Source: Granulicella sp. (lineage in GTDB: Bacteria > Acidobacteriota > Terriglobia > Terriglobales > Acidobacteriaceae). Taken from it: a DNA stretch of 32,573 nt. Position 1 is the stretch's first letter, and the number at the start of each line of letters is the position of its first letter. Shown one piece after another: positions 23,852-31,082 of this stretch. A model generated the notes under the pieces. It did no database searches, was not told the origin of the DNA, and worked only from the letters and a program-made list of their open reading frames with translations. The DNA lies in NCBI GenBank assembly GCA_027365345.1, contig DAHXNO010000111.1, positions 1-32,573 of the forward strand, written 5' to 3'. Made by a program: the position numbers and the translations under genes.

Positions 23852-24165
23852 ACACTCGCCTCCACACCGAACTCTGGACATCCTGGGCGTCTCTGCTGCG
23901 CAGTTATGCGGCCGCCCACGGACTCACCAGCACCCACCACGCCATCGTCGAGGTGAGCGCAGAGCAGATCACTCTGCGGGTGAACGATCGATGGCTCCGA
24001 TTCATGCCCTGTGAGATGCAACACAGTGGAGAATCCCCAGCGCCGTTTATGCTCCATGAAGATGGAACAGTCACCTTTCACCCGCACCATCAACCCGCAG
24101 TCTCCCTCGCTATGGACATCGCCGCCGAACAGTTCGCCCGCCAGATGCTCACCGAAGCGGGCTAA
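23848..24165 (+). CDS. hypothetical protein (105 aa) between nuoD and nuoE
   Basis: The frame reads from TTG 23848, whose first bases overlap the stop of the 45-residue gene; it is open back to TTG 23788, but the overlapping start looks more natural. The product is about 105 residues with no membrane segment. It has a helical start (LHTELWTSWASLLRSYAAAH), a beta-like centre with IVEVSAEQITLRVNDRWLRF, and a helical end (SLAMDIAAEQFARQML). It is not recognised as any complex I subunit or assembly factor. Protein-like composition and operon position argue that it is real. It ends 57 bases before nuoE. Confidence 0.6.
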   Translation: MNTRLHTELWTSWASLLRSYAAAHGLTSTHHAIVEVSAEQITLRVNDRWLRFMPCEMQHSGESPAPFMLHEDGTVTFHPHHQPAVSLAMDIAAEQFARQMLTEAG

Positions 24166-24222
24166 TCTTGTAGTTGCCGTTGCTTGATCTCACGTACTCC
24201 ACTCTGCCGCAGGAAGCTCATT

Positions 24223-24723
24223 ATGGCCGCCATATCCAAGTCGATCTTTACTCCCGCCACTGCCGCCCGCTTTGACAAACTCGCCACCATCTATCCGGTG
24301 AAGCGCTCCGCGCTTGTCCCCATGCTGCTGTACGCGCAGGATGAGGTGGGTTATGTCTCCGACGCGGTGATCACGGAGATCGCCCAGCGCCTCGACCTGC
24401 TCGAGTTGGACGTCCGCAACGTCCTCAGCTACTACTCGATGCTGCGCACTAAACCCGCCGGGAAGTACAACGTCCAGGTATGCACAAATATCTCCTGCAT
24501 GCTGCGCGGCGGGTTTGAACTGCTGGACCACTGCAAGAACCGCCTCGGCATCGATCACAAGGAAACCACCGCCGACGGACTCTTCTCCTTGGAAGAGGTG
24601 GAGTGCATCGGCGCTTGCTGCTGGGCACCCGCCGTCCAGGTCAACTACGACTTCCACGATGACCTCACTCCAGAGAAACTCGATGCCGTTCTGGACGCGT
24701 ATCGCGCCCGCGAGAGCAAATAG
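24223..24723 (+). CDS. nuoE: NADH-quinone oxidoreductase subunit E
   Basis: A 166-residue peripheral-arm subunit with a thioredoxin-like fold that holds the [2Fe-2S] cluster N1a. The four ligands are C87 and C92 (CTNISC) and C128 and C132 (CIGAC). The N-terminal helical part (IYPVKRSALVPMLLYAQDEVGYVS) is typical. ATG 24223 has AGGAAG seven bases upstream; a TTG 39 bases earlier is less likely. It forms the NADH module with NuoF and NuoG, but nuoF follows only after a gap of 428 bases. Confidence 0.96.
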   Translation: MAAISKSIFTPATAARFDKLATIYPVKRSALVPMLLYAQDEVGYVSDAVITEIAQRLDLLELDVRNVLSYYSMLRTKPAGKYNVQVCTNISCMLRGGFELLDHCKNRLGIDHKETTADGLFSLEEVECIGACCWAPAVQVNYDFHDDLTPEKLDAVLDAYRARESK

Positions 24724-25151
24724 CCTTGAGATCAGCGGCGGCCAAGCCGGCGTTCCCCGCAACCACGCGACCCGGGGTGTTCCCTCACCGCAGCTCCTCC
24801 CGACTTGGCCTTTCTTTCCCATCGCCATTCCATTCCGCAAAAGTCCGTTCTCTGGATAGCGTCGAAGCGCCTTCCAGACGATCCGTTCGCAGGCTGGACT
24901 CCTGCATACCTCCCCGCCGCGGACGATCAGCGCCGCCATGCCGTATGATTTCCCCGCCCAGACCGAATCACGCAACCGGCGATCCCAATTGCCTTTTCCC
25001 TTGCAGCATGCGGCGCCTCTCTTGCCACCGTTGCAAATTGCACTGTCGGAGACCCTTGTCTACGGCGCAGGCCGCATCATCAGCGAAGAATGCGCAACAG
25101 CAGTATTTCGACAAAATCGCGTAAACTGGAAGCCAGCGGTAAAGTTCACCT
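24724..25151 (+). other. 428-base gap between nuoE and nuoF
   Basis: No convincing gene is seen. Frames of 60-130 codons exist on the plus strand (for example 24938-25180), but they overlap nuoF or have biased composition and no ribosome binding site. The last 60 bases are AT-richer and hold the -10-like boxes TAAACT (25122) and TAAAGT (25140), so the gap probably contains a promoter for nuoF and the genes after it. Confidence 0.5.
25140..25145 (+). promoter_or_regulatory. -10-like box TAAAGT before nuoF
   Basis: TAAAGT ends six bases before ATG 25152 and no ribosome binding site lies between. With the long gap after nuoE this suggests that nuoF starts a second, leaderless transcript. The expected -35 position reads TCGCGT and is not a match. 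Confidence 0.4.
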
Positions 25152-26486
25152 ATGCCAACTCTTGCCTCGCATCCCGATGAAGTAAAGGTTCTTTCTCGCC
25201 GTTTCGGCCTTGGCGCAGCCAACATCGACAAGTACTTGGAACTTGATGGCTACAAGGCTACGCAAAAGGCCATTGCCGAGGGTCCAGAGTGGATTATCAA
25301 CACCATGAAGGCCAGCGGACTCCGCGGCCGCGGCGGCGCAGGCTTCCCCACCGGCATGAAGTGGTCCTTTGTTCCCAAGGTCTCTGAGAAGCCCAAGTAC
25401 ATTCTGGTCAATGGCGACGAATCAGAACCGGGCACCTGCAAAGACCACCTGATCTTCCGTGAGGATCCGCATTCGATTATCGAAGGCGCGTTGATCGCCG
25501 GGCTCGCCGTAGGCGCAAAGATGGGCTTCATCTATCTGCGCGGAGAGTATCGGTATCTGCTCAACATCATGGAGAAGGCCGTAGCCGACGCCTACGCGAG
25601 GGGCTTCCTGGGCAAGAATATCTTCGGCAACCAGGGAGTGGATTTCGACGTGATCACCCAAACCGGAGCCGGAGCCTATGAGGTGGGCGAGGAGTCTGCG
25701 CTGATGGAGTCCCTGGAGGGCAAGCGCGGCGTTCCCCGCATCCGTCCGCCCTTCCCCGCCGTCGTGGGCCTTTACGGCGGACCGACGGTGATCAATAACG
25801 CGGAGACCATCGCCAACGCGCCCCATATTGTACTGATGGGCGGCGAGGCCTACGCCAAACTCGGCACCGAGCGCAACGGCGGCACGCGCCTGTTTGGCAT
25901 CTCCGGACACGTGGAACGCCCGGGAGTCTATGAACTGCCCATGGGCTACTCCCTGCGCAAGGCCATCTATGAGGTAGCCGGAGGCATTCGCGGCGGTAAG
26001 AAGCTGAAGGCCGTGGTGCCGGGGGGCGCATCCTGCCCGGTGCTGCGCGCCGACGAGATCGATATTGGCCTGGACTTCGATCAACTGGCCAAGGCAGGCA
26101 CCATGCTCGGCTCCGGCGGCATCGTCGTCTTGGATGAGACGGTCTCCATAGTGGAGTTCGCCCTGCGCACCATTCGGTTTTATCAGCATGAATCCTGCGG
26201 ATGGTGTATCCCCTGCCGCGAAGGCACGGACTGGATCAAGAAGACGCTCACGCGATTCCATGCCGGCGGCGGGACAAAGAAAGATATCGACAACGTTCAG
26301 TACATCGCTGAAAACATGCTGGGACGCACCTTCTGTCCGCTGGGCGACGCGGCCGCTATGCCCACCCTGGGCTTTGTCAAGAAGTTTCGCAGCGAATTCG
26401 AACAGTACGTGGACGGCGTGCGCGTCGCCAACCCCCTGATCCAGATCACCCCGGTGGGTGCAAACGAACACGCAGGAGCCCATTGA
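25152..26486 (+). CDS. nuoF: NADH-quinone oxidoreductase subunit F (NADH-binding)
   Basis: A 444-residue subunit that binds NADH, FMN and the [4Fe-4S] cluster N3. The nucleotide-binding glycine-rich segment is GLRGRGGAGFPTGMKW; VNGDESEPGTCKD and the FMN-site stretch around GAGAYEVGEESALMESLEG are also present. The cluster ligands are C349, C352 and C355 (SCGWCIPCREG) and C395 (RTFCPLGDAA). The gene ends with TGA overlapping the nuoG ATG by one base (TGATG), with AGGAG for nuoG inside its 3' end. It seems to start a separate transcript. Confidence 0.97.
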   Translation: MPTLASHPDEVKVLSRRFGLGAANIDKYLELDGYKATQKAIAEGPEWIINTMKASGLRGRGGAGFPTGMKWSFVPKVSEKPKYILVNGDESEPGTCKDHLIFREDPHSIIEGALIAGLAVGAKMGFIYLRGEYRYLLNIMEKAVADAYARGFLGKNIFGNQGVDFDVITQTGAGAYEVGEESALMESLEGKRGVPRIRPPFPAVVGLYGGPTVINNAETIANAPHIVLMGGEAYAKLGTERNGGTRLFGISGHVERPGVYELPMGYSLRKAIYEVAGGIRGGKKLKAVVPGGASCPVLRADEIDIGLDFDQLAKAGTMLGSGGIVVLDETVSIVEFALRTIRFYQHESCGWCIPCREGTDWIKKTLTRFHAGGGTKKDIDNVQYIAENMLGRTFCPLGDAAAMPTLGFVKKFRSEFEQYVDGVRVANPLIQITPVGANEHAGAH

Positions 26487-28858
26487 TGGCAGAAGTTACC
26501 TTTACCGTAGACGGCCAGAAGCTTACCGCCCCCGCGGGCACGCTGTTGCTGGAGGCCTGCAAGGCGCACGGGATCGAGATCCCCGCCTTCTGTTACTACC
26601 CTGGACTCTCACTCCAGGCGGCCTGCCGCATGTGCGTGGTGCGGATCGAAAAGGTGCCCAAGCTCCAGACCGCCTGCACCACCCCGGTGGCTGAGGGTAT
26701 GGTGGTCACCACGGAAAGCCCTGAGATTGCACAGGCCCGCAAAGCCACGCTGCAACTGCTGCTGGGCAACCATCCTCTCGACTGCCCAGTCTGCGACGCC
26801 GGCGGAGAGTGCGAACTGCAGGACATGACTTTCAAGTACGGTGCGGCCGACAGCTTCTACGCTGAGCCCAAGAACCATCGCGAAGAGCAGAAGTGGTCTC
26901 CCGTGGTGTACTTCGATCGCCCACGCTGCATCCTGTGCTATCGCTGCGTGCGCATGTGCGGCGAGGGGATGGACATCTTCGCTCTGGGCGTCCAGAATCG
27001 CGGCAGCTCCTCGGTGATCGCTCCCAACATCCCTCCCCAGCTTTCCGGGATCTCTTCCCATGGAGAGGATCTGGCCCAGCTCGACTGCGAGCAGTGCGGC
27101 ATGTGTATCGACGCCTGCCCGGTGGGCGCCCTGACCTCCGGAACGTACCGATACAAGACGCGTCCCTGGGAGATGAACCACACAGCCACCATCTGCACGC
27201 ACTGCGGAGACGGATGCAAGACCACCCTGGGCGTCCGTCCGGTTGCGGACGGAGCGGAGATTGTGCGCGGAGACAATCGCGACAAGTCTGGCATGAATGG
27301 CGACTTCCTATGCAACAAAGGGCGCTACGCCTTCGACTTTGCCAACCACACGGAACGGCTGACCCAGCCGCTGATGCGCAAGGACGGGAAGTTGATCCCC
27401 GTGAGTTGGGAAGAGGCGCTCGACTTTGCCGGCACACGGCTTCGCGAGCTTCGCCAGCAACGCGGCGCAGACTCGATTGGCGTCATCGGTTCCAACCGCA
27501 CAACGAACGAAGAGAATTACATCCTCCAGAAATTTGCCCGCACGGTCATTGGCACCAACAACATCGATCATCACCGCACAGCGGACTTTGTTACCCTGGC
27601 CAGCTCTCTGCAAGGAACCAGCACCGCTGCGGGCAAGTCGCGCTTCGCCTCCCAGCGCTCGGTCCAGACCGCCGCGGCCATTCTGTTGGTGGGCGGTGAC
27701 CCGACGAATCAGGCGCCGCTGACCGCCTGGAACATTCGCACCGGCGTCCGGCTCAACAAAACTCGCCTGTACGTGGCCAACCATGAAACGATCAAGCTTC
27801 GCCGTCAGGCCAAGGCCTTCGCGCCGGTAGCGTCCTTCGGCTACGGAGCGTTTATCCAGAGCCTGGGCGAACAGACCGACTTTGCCAAAGCTGTCCGCGC
27901 CGAAGAGGATCTGGTAGTTCTGGTGGGCAACGAACTCCACGGCGGCGAGTTGGCCAACCTCATCGCCGCCCTTCCCCAGGCCCGCTTCGCGCTGTTCTCT
28001 GACTACGTCAACTCCCGCGGCGCCGCCGATATGGGAGTGCTTCCCGATGTGCTTCCGGGCTATCAGCCGCTCTCCGGCTCCGCTTTGGCTGCGGAGCAGC
28101 ACACTCCCGCAACGGCTGGGCTGGACCTGCTGGCGATGTTTGACGCCGCCTCCGCTGGAAACCTCTCAGCGCTCTACGTGGTCGGCTCCAACCCCATCAA
28201 GCGCTATGGCATCGACCCCGCAGCCCTGAAGTCCACCTTCCTGATCGTGCAGGATCTGTTCCTGACGGAGACAGCCGCTTTGGCGGATGTGGTGCTGCCC
28301 GCCGCTAACCTTTACGAGAAGTCCGGCACCGTGACCAATAGCTACGGAGACCTGCAACTGGTCTCCAAGGCCGCCGACAAGTCCGGGGTCCGCTCCGACT
28401 TTGAACTGATTGTCCGCCTGGCCGGCCATATGGGCCACGACCTTCGGTCGCTGGTTCCCTTCAGCCAGGGGTTACGCGCCGATATGGGCCAGACCCGCGG
28501 CGTCGCATCTGGCGAAGCCGATCGTCACGCCGTCTTCCTCACCGCCAATCACCTCGAGCCCAGGCTCAGCGCCTTTGATCCCTTCGCCATCTTGGATGAG
28601 ATCCAGCGCCTGGTTCCCGGCTATGACAAACTGCTGCGCCTGCAACTGCTCAGCGGCAACGATCAGCACCTTGCGCCTGCATCCTCCGGCCTGACGCAGA
28701 TCGCCCTCACCCGCAAGGATCTGGTCCTCGCCAGCTCAGACAACCTATTCACCTCCGGCTCCCTTACCCGCTACTCGCCCATGCTGCAAGACGTACAACG
28801 CCACCAATCGAGCTGGTCCCCAGGTGAGACGGCCGGCCAGATGGCCCCTGCGGACTAA
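26486..28858 (+). CDS. nuoG: NADH-quinone oxidoreductase subunit G
   Basis: A 790-residue iron-sulfur subunit. The N-terminal ferredoxin domain has C36, C47, C50 and C64 (N1b). The His-ligated cluster N5 uses H96, C100, C103 and C109 (HPLDCPVCDAGGEC). Further cysteine groups are CILCYRCVRMC and CEQCGMCIDACPVG (N4 region). The next domain has CTHCGDGC plus a later FLCNKGR, the C-x2-C-x3-C...C set that binds the extra cluster N7 in some bacteria. A molybdopterin-oxidoreductase-like domain fills the remainder (SIGVIGSNRTTNEENYILQK, VVGSNPIKRYG). ATG 26486 overlaps the nuoF stop. Confidence 0.97.
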   Translation: MAEVTFTVDGQKLTAPAGTLLLEACKAHGIEIPAFCYYPGLSLQAACRMCVVRIEKVPKLQTACTTPVAEGMVVTTESPEIAQARKATLQLLLGNHPLDCPVCDAGGECELQDMTFKYGAADSFYAEPKNHREEQKWSPVVYFDRPRCILCYRCVRMCGEGMDIFALGVQNRGSSSVIAPNIPPQLSGISSHGEDLAQLDCEQCGMCIDACPVGALTSGTYRYKTRPWEMNHTATICTHCGDGCKTTLGVRPVADGAEIVRGDNRDKSGMNGDFLCNKGRYAFDFANHTERLTQPLMRKDGKLIPVSWEEALDFAGTRLRELRQQRGADSIGVIGSNRTTNEENYILQKFARTVIGTNNIDHHRTADFVTLASSLQGTSTAAGKSRFASQRSVQTAAAILLVGGDPTNQAPLTAWNIRTGVRLNKTRLYVANHETIKLRRQAKAFAPVASFGYGAFIQSLGEQTDFAKAVRAEEDLVVLVGNELHGGELANLIAALPQARFALFSDYVNSRGAADMGVLPDVLPGYQPLSGSALAAEQHTPATAGLDLLAMFDAASAGNLSALYVVGSNPIKRYGIDPAALKSTFLIVQDLFLTETAALADVVLPAANLYEKSGTVTNSYGDLQLVSKAADKSGVRSDFELIVRLAGHMGHDLRSLVPFSQGLRADMGQTRGVASGEADRHAVFLTANHLEPRLSAFDPFAILDEIQRLVPGYDKLLRLQLLSGNDQHLAPASSGLTQIALTRKDLVLASSDNLFTSGSLTRYSPMLQDVQRHQSSWSPGETAGQMAPAD

Positions 28859-28929
28859 CGCACAAACTTTTATCCGTAAGCGCCTGCTGTCAGGATTTTG
28901 AACATCGCAACCTGAGACCCCATCACGTC

Positions 28930-29991
28930 ATGAGTCACCTCACGAACTTCGAAGTCTTCTTTCTCCTGAGCATCCTCAAGATCGCCGTTGTGCTGGTGAT
29001 CACGCTGATGGGAGTGGCCTACACCGTTCTCCTGGAGCGCAAGTTCCTTGGGCATCTTCAAAACCGATGGGGGCCGAGCCGCGTAGGACCCTTCGGCCTT
29101 CTGCAACCGCTGGTCGACGGTCTAAAGCTCTTCCTTAAGGAAGATATGATGCCGCTGGCGGTAGAGCGTCCCCTCTTTATCCTGGCGCCCATCATCGCCC
29201 TGGGCTGCGCCCTGATCTCCATCGCCGTGGTTCCCTTCGGCCAGGCCACCATGGTCCATGGAGTGGATCTGTTCCAGATCGCGAATGTGAACATCGGCTT
29301 GTTGGTGGTGCTCGGGGTTACCAGCATTGGCGTCTATGGCATCACGCTTTCAGGCTGGAGCTCCAATAACAAGTACTCTCTGTTCGGCTCGCTGCGCTCC
29401 ACAGCGCAGGTCATCAGCTACGAGCTGGCCCTGGGGCTTTCCCTTGTGGGCGTGGTTCTGCGGGCAGGGACGCTCTCGCTGCGCGGCATCGTCGACTCCC
29501 AGACCGCGCACGGCGCTTTGTCCTGGAACATCTTCGGGGGCTTCCAGTTCGTTGGCTTCTTCATCTATCTGATGGCCGCCTATGCTGAGACCAACCGCTC
29601 TCCGTTCGATCTTCCCGAGGCTGAGAGCGAGTTGGTGGCCGGCTACCACACCGAGTACTCCTCCATGAAGTTCGCCATGTTCTTCATGGCCGAGTACGCC
29701 AACATGATCACCGTTGCCTGCGTGGCTACGCTGCTCTTCTTCGGCGGCGCCTCCAGCCCCTTTGGACACACCTTCGACCACGTCGCCTCCGGCGCGATCC
29801 CCTCCGGCATCCTCTCGATCTTCTGGTTCGTCGCCAAGGTATTCGGCTTTCTTCTGCTCTACATCTGGGTGCGTGGCACCCTTCCCCGTTTCCGCTACGA
29901 CCAGCTCATGGATTTTGGCTGGAAGTTTCTTCTCCCCGTGGCCATGGTCAACATCCTGGCTACGGCTTTGGCACTCGCGTACCACGGGTAA
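28930..29991 (+). CDS. nuoH: NADH-quinone oxidoreductase subunit H
   Basis: A 353-residue membrane subunit at the junction of the two arms of complex I, with about eight helices. Conserved parts include LLERKFLGHLQNRWGPSRVG, GPFGLLQPLVDGLKLFLKED and the quinone-site loop DLPEAESELVAGYHTEYSSM. It starts 71 bases after nuoG; only a weak ribosome binding site (CCTGAGACC) is seen. The next real subunit gene is nuoJ, 95 bases downstream; nuoI, which normally follows nuoH, is missing. Confidence 0.97.
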   Translation: MSHLTNFEVFFLLSILKIAVVLVITLMGVAYTVLLERKFLGHLQNRWGPSRVGPFGLLQPLVDGLKLFLKEDMMPLAVERPLFILAPIIALGCALISIAVVPFGQATMVHGVDLFQIANVNIGLLVVLGVTSIGVYGITLSGWSSNNKYSLFGSLRSTAQVISYELALGLSLVGVVLRAGTLSLRGIVDSQTAHGALSWNIFGGFQFVGFFIYLMAAYAETNRSPFDLPEAESELVAGYHTEYSSMKFAMFFMAEYANMITVACVATLLFFGGASSPFGHTFDHVASGAIPSGILSIFWFVAKVFGFLLLYIWVRGTLPRFRYDQLMDFGWKFLLPVAMVNILATALALAYHG

Positions 29992-30018
29992 CAGGCTCTG
30001 CAGATCAAGGATCATCCC

Positions 30019-30081
30019 ATGCGATTCATAGATAATCACGCCCCATCCACCCGCCGCACGCGAACTCTCAGGAATCGATAG
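30019..30081 (+). CDS. possible 20-codon ORF in the nuoH-nuoJ gap
   Basis: ATG 30019 is preceded by AAGGA at seven bases. The frame encodes a basic 20-residue peptide, starting MRFIDNHAPS and ending in an Arg/Thr-rich tail, and stops six bases before nuoJ. It is too short to judge from composition; it occupies the place where nuoI would be expected. It may be a coupling ORF or chance. Confidence 0.2.
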   Translation: MRFIDNHAPSTRRTRTLRNR

Positions 30082-30086
30082 CCCCG

Positions 30087-30593
30087 ATGGAAATCGTACT
30101 CTTCATCCTCTTCGGTCTCTTGGCGGTAGCAGCAGCCCTCAATCTGCTCTTCCAGCGCCATCCTATCAACTCTGCGCTCTCCCTGGTGGTCGTCATGATG
30201 TCGCTGGCGGTCCTCTACTGGTCTCTCGGCGCGGAGTTTCTCGCCGCCGCCCAGGTGATCGTCTACGCGGGCGCGATCATGGTCCTGTTCATCTTCGTCG
30301 TCATGCTGCTCAACGCCGGCGAGGAAGAGCGCACCCATGGCTCCAAGATTGCGTATATCGTCGGCATCCCCGGCGCTGGGGCCATCTTCTGCCTGCTCAG
30401 CTTTGCCTTTCTCTCCGAGCGCAGCCAGCTTGGATCCACAACACTGGGCGGTTATCTCTCCAGCGCTGTCTCCAACATCACGGAGATCTCCCACATCCTC
30501 TTCACCTCACTTCTGCTTCCCTTTGAAGTCACCTCCCTGCTGATTCTTGTCGCCATTCTCGGCGCGGTTGTGCTGGCGCGAAAGGAGCTTTAA
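30087..30593 (+). CDS. nuoJ: NADH-quinone oxidoreductase subunit J
   Basis: A 168-residue membrane subunit with five hydrophobic helices. The family segments are NPINSAL-like (HPINSALSLVVVMMSLAVLY) and GAEFLAAAQVIVYAGAIMVL, with FIFVVMLLNAG after it. The C-terminus LLILVAILGAVVLARKEL is typical. A gene for a 35-residue membrane peptide begins two bases after its stop and uses AAAGGAG, encoded by the last codons of nuoJ, as ribosome binding site. Confidence 0.96.
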   Translation: MEIVLFILFGLLAVAAALNLLFQRHPINSALSLVVVMMSLAVLYWSLGAEFLAAAQVIVYAGAIMVLFIFVVMLLNAGEEERTHGSKIAYIVGIPGAGAIFCLLSFAFLSERSQLGSTTLGGYLSSAVSNITEISHILFTSLLLPFEVTSLLILVAILGAVVLARKEL

Positions 30594-30595
30594 CG

Positions 30596-30703
30596 ATGAC
30601 CATCCCTTGCGGCGGCTTTGCCGTTCTCACCACAGCCTGGATCCTGCTGGTCCTCTGCAGCGTTGCCGGCGTTCTGGTTGTCCATAAGTTGCGGAGACCC
30701 TGA
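30596..30703 (+). CDS. 35-residue single-helix membrane peptide between nuoJ and nuoK
   Basis: ATG 30596 lies two bases after the nuoJ stop and has AAAGGAG nine bases upstream, one of the best ribosome binding sites in the window. The peptide begins [10 protein letters not shown], has one clear transmembrane segment of about 21 residues (centre [16 protein letters not shown]) and ends in a basic tail (HKLRRP), so the C-terminus should face the cytoplasm. Its stop is two bases before nuoK, whose ribosome binding site (GCGGAG) lies inside it. It is not a known core subunit; a small accessory subunit or assembly peptide of the membrane arm is inferred from position. Confidence 0.65.
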   Translation: MTIPCGGFAVLTTAWILLVLCSVAGVLVVHKLRRP

Positions 30704-30705
30704 CC

Positions 30706-31014
30706 ATGATCACAGTTCCCATTGCCTATTACCTCATCCTGGCCGCCATCCTGTTCTGCATCGGCATTGCCGCCTTTCTGATCAAGCGCAACGTCATCAC
30801 CATCTTTATGTCCATTGAGCTGATGCTGAATGCGGTCAACCTGACCTTTGTCGCCTTTGCGCACATGTGGCGCCAGGTCTCGGGCCAGATCTTCGTCTTT
30901 TTCGTGATGGTGGTGGCCGCGGCAGAGGCGGCGGTCGGCCTGGCCATCATCATCGCCCTGTTCCGTGCGCGGCAGACGCTCAACGTCGACGAGGTCGACC
31001 TGCTCCGGAACTAG
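30706..31014 (+). CDS. nuoK: NADH-quinone oxidoreductase subunit K
   Basis: A 102-residue antiporter-like (MrpC-type) membrane subunit with three helices. It has [18 protein letters not shown]-like start, the conserved [20 protein letters not shown] with the helix glutamate, and [19 protein letters not shown] with the second functional glutamate. Length is normal. It follows the small membrane peptide by two bases and precedes nuoL by 68 bases, a spacer that holds a hairpin. Confidence 0.97.
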   Translation: MITVPIAYYLILAAILFCIGIAAFLIKRNVITIFMSIELMLNAVNLTFVAFAHMWRQVSGQIFVFFVMVVAAAEAAVGLAIIIALFRARQTLNVDEVDLLRN

Positions 31015-31027
31015 CGCCCTTTGTCCT

Positions 31028-31050
31028 CCCGCAACCACACTGGCTGCGGG
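31028..31050 (+). other. hairpin between nuoK and nuoL
   Basis: CCCGCA (31028-31033) pairs with TGCGGG (31045-31050) around a loop that can pair further as CC/GG. No T tract follows, so it is not a standard terminator. It could be an mRNA stabiliser or processing site that sets the level of nuoL. Confidence 0.35.
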
Positions 31051-31082
31051 CTTCACGCAGCAGTAGAACATTGAATGGAACC

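Noticed and set aside
23432-23881. A minus-strand frame with a protein-like N-terminal half opposite the 45-residue gene
   Set aside because: It runs antisense into nuoD and has no start signal; the plus-strand frame with its strong ribosome binding site explains the region better.
24938-25180. An 80-codon plus-strand frame overlapping the nuoF start
   Set aside because: There is no ribosome binding site, it covers the putative nuoF promoter and its sequence shows no recognisable pattern.
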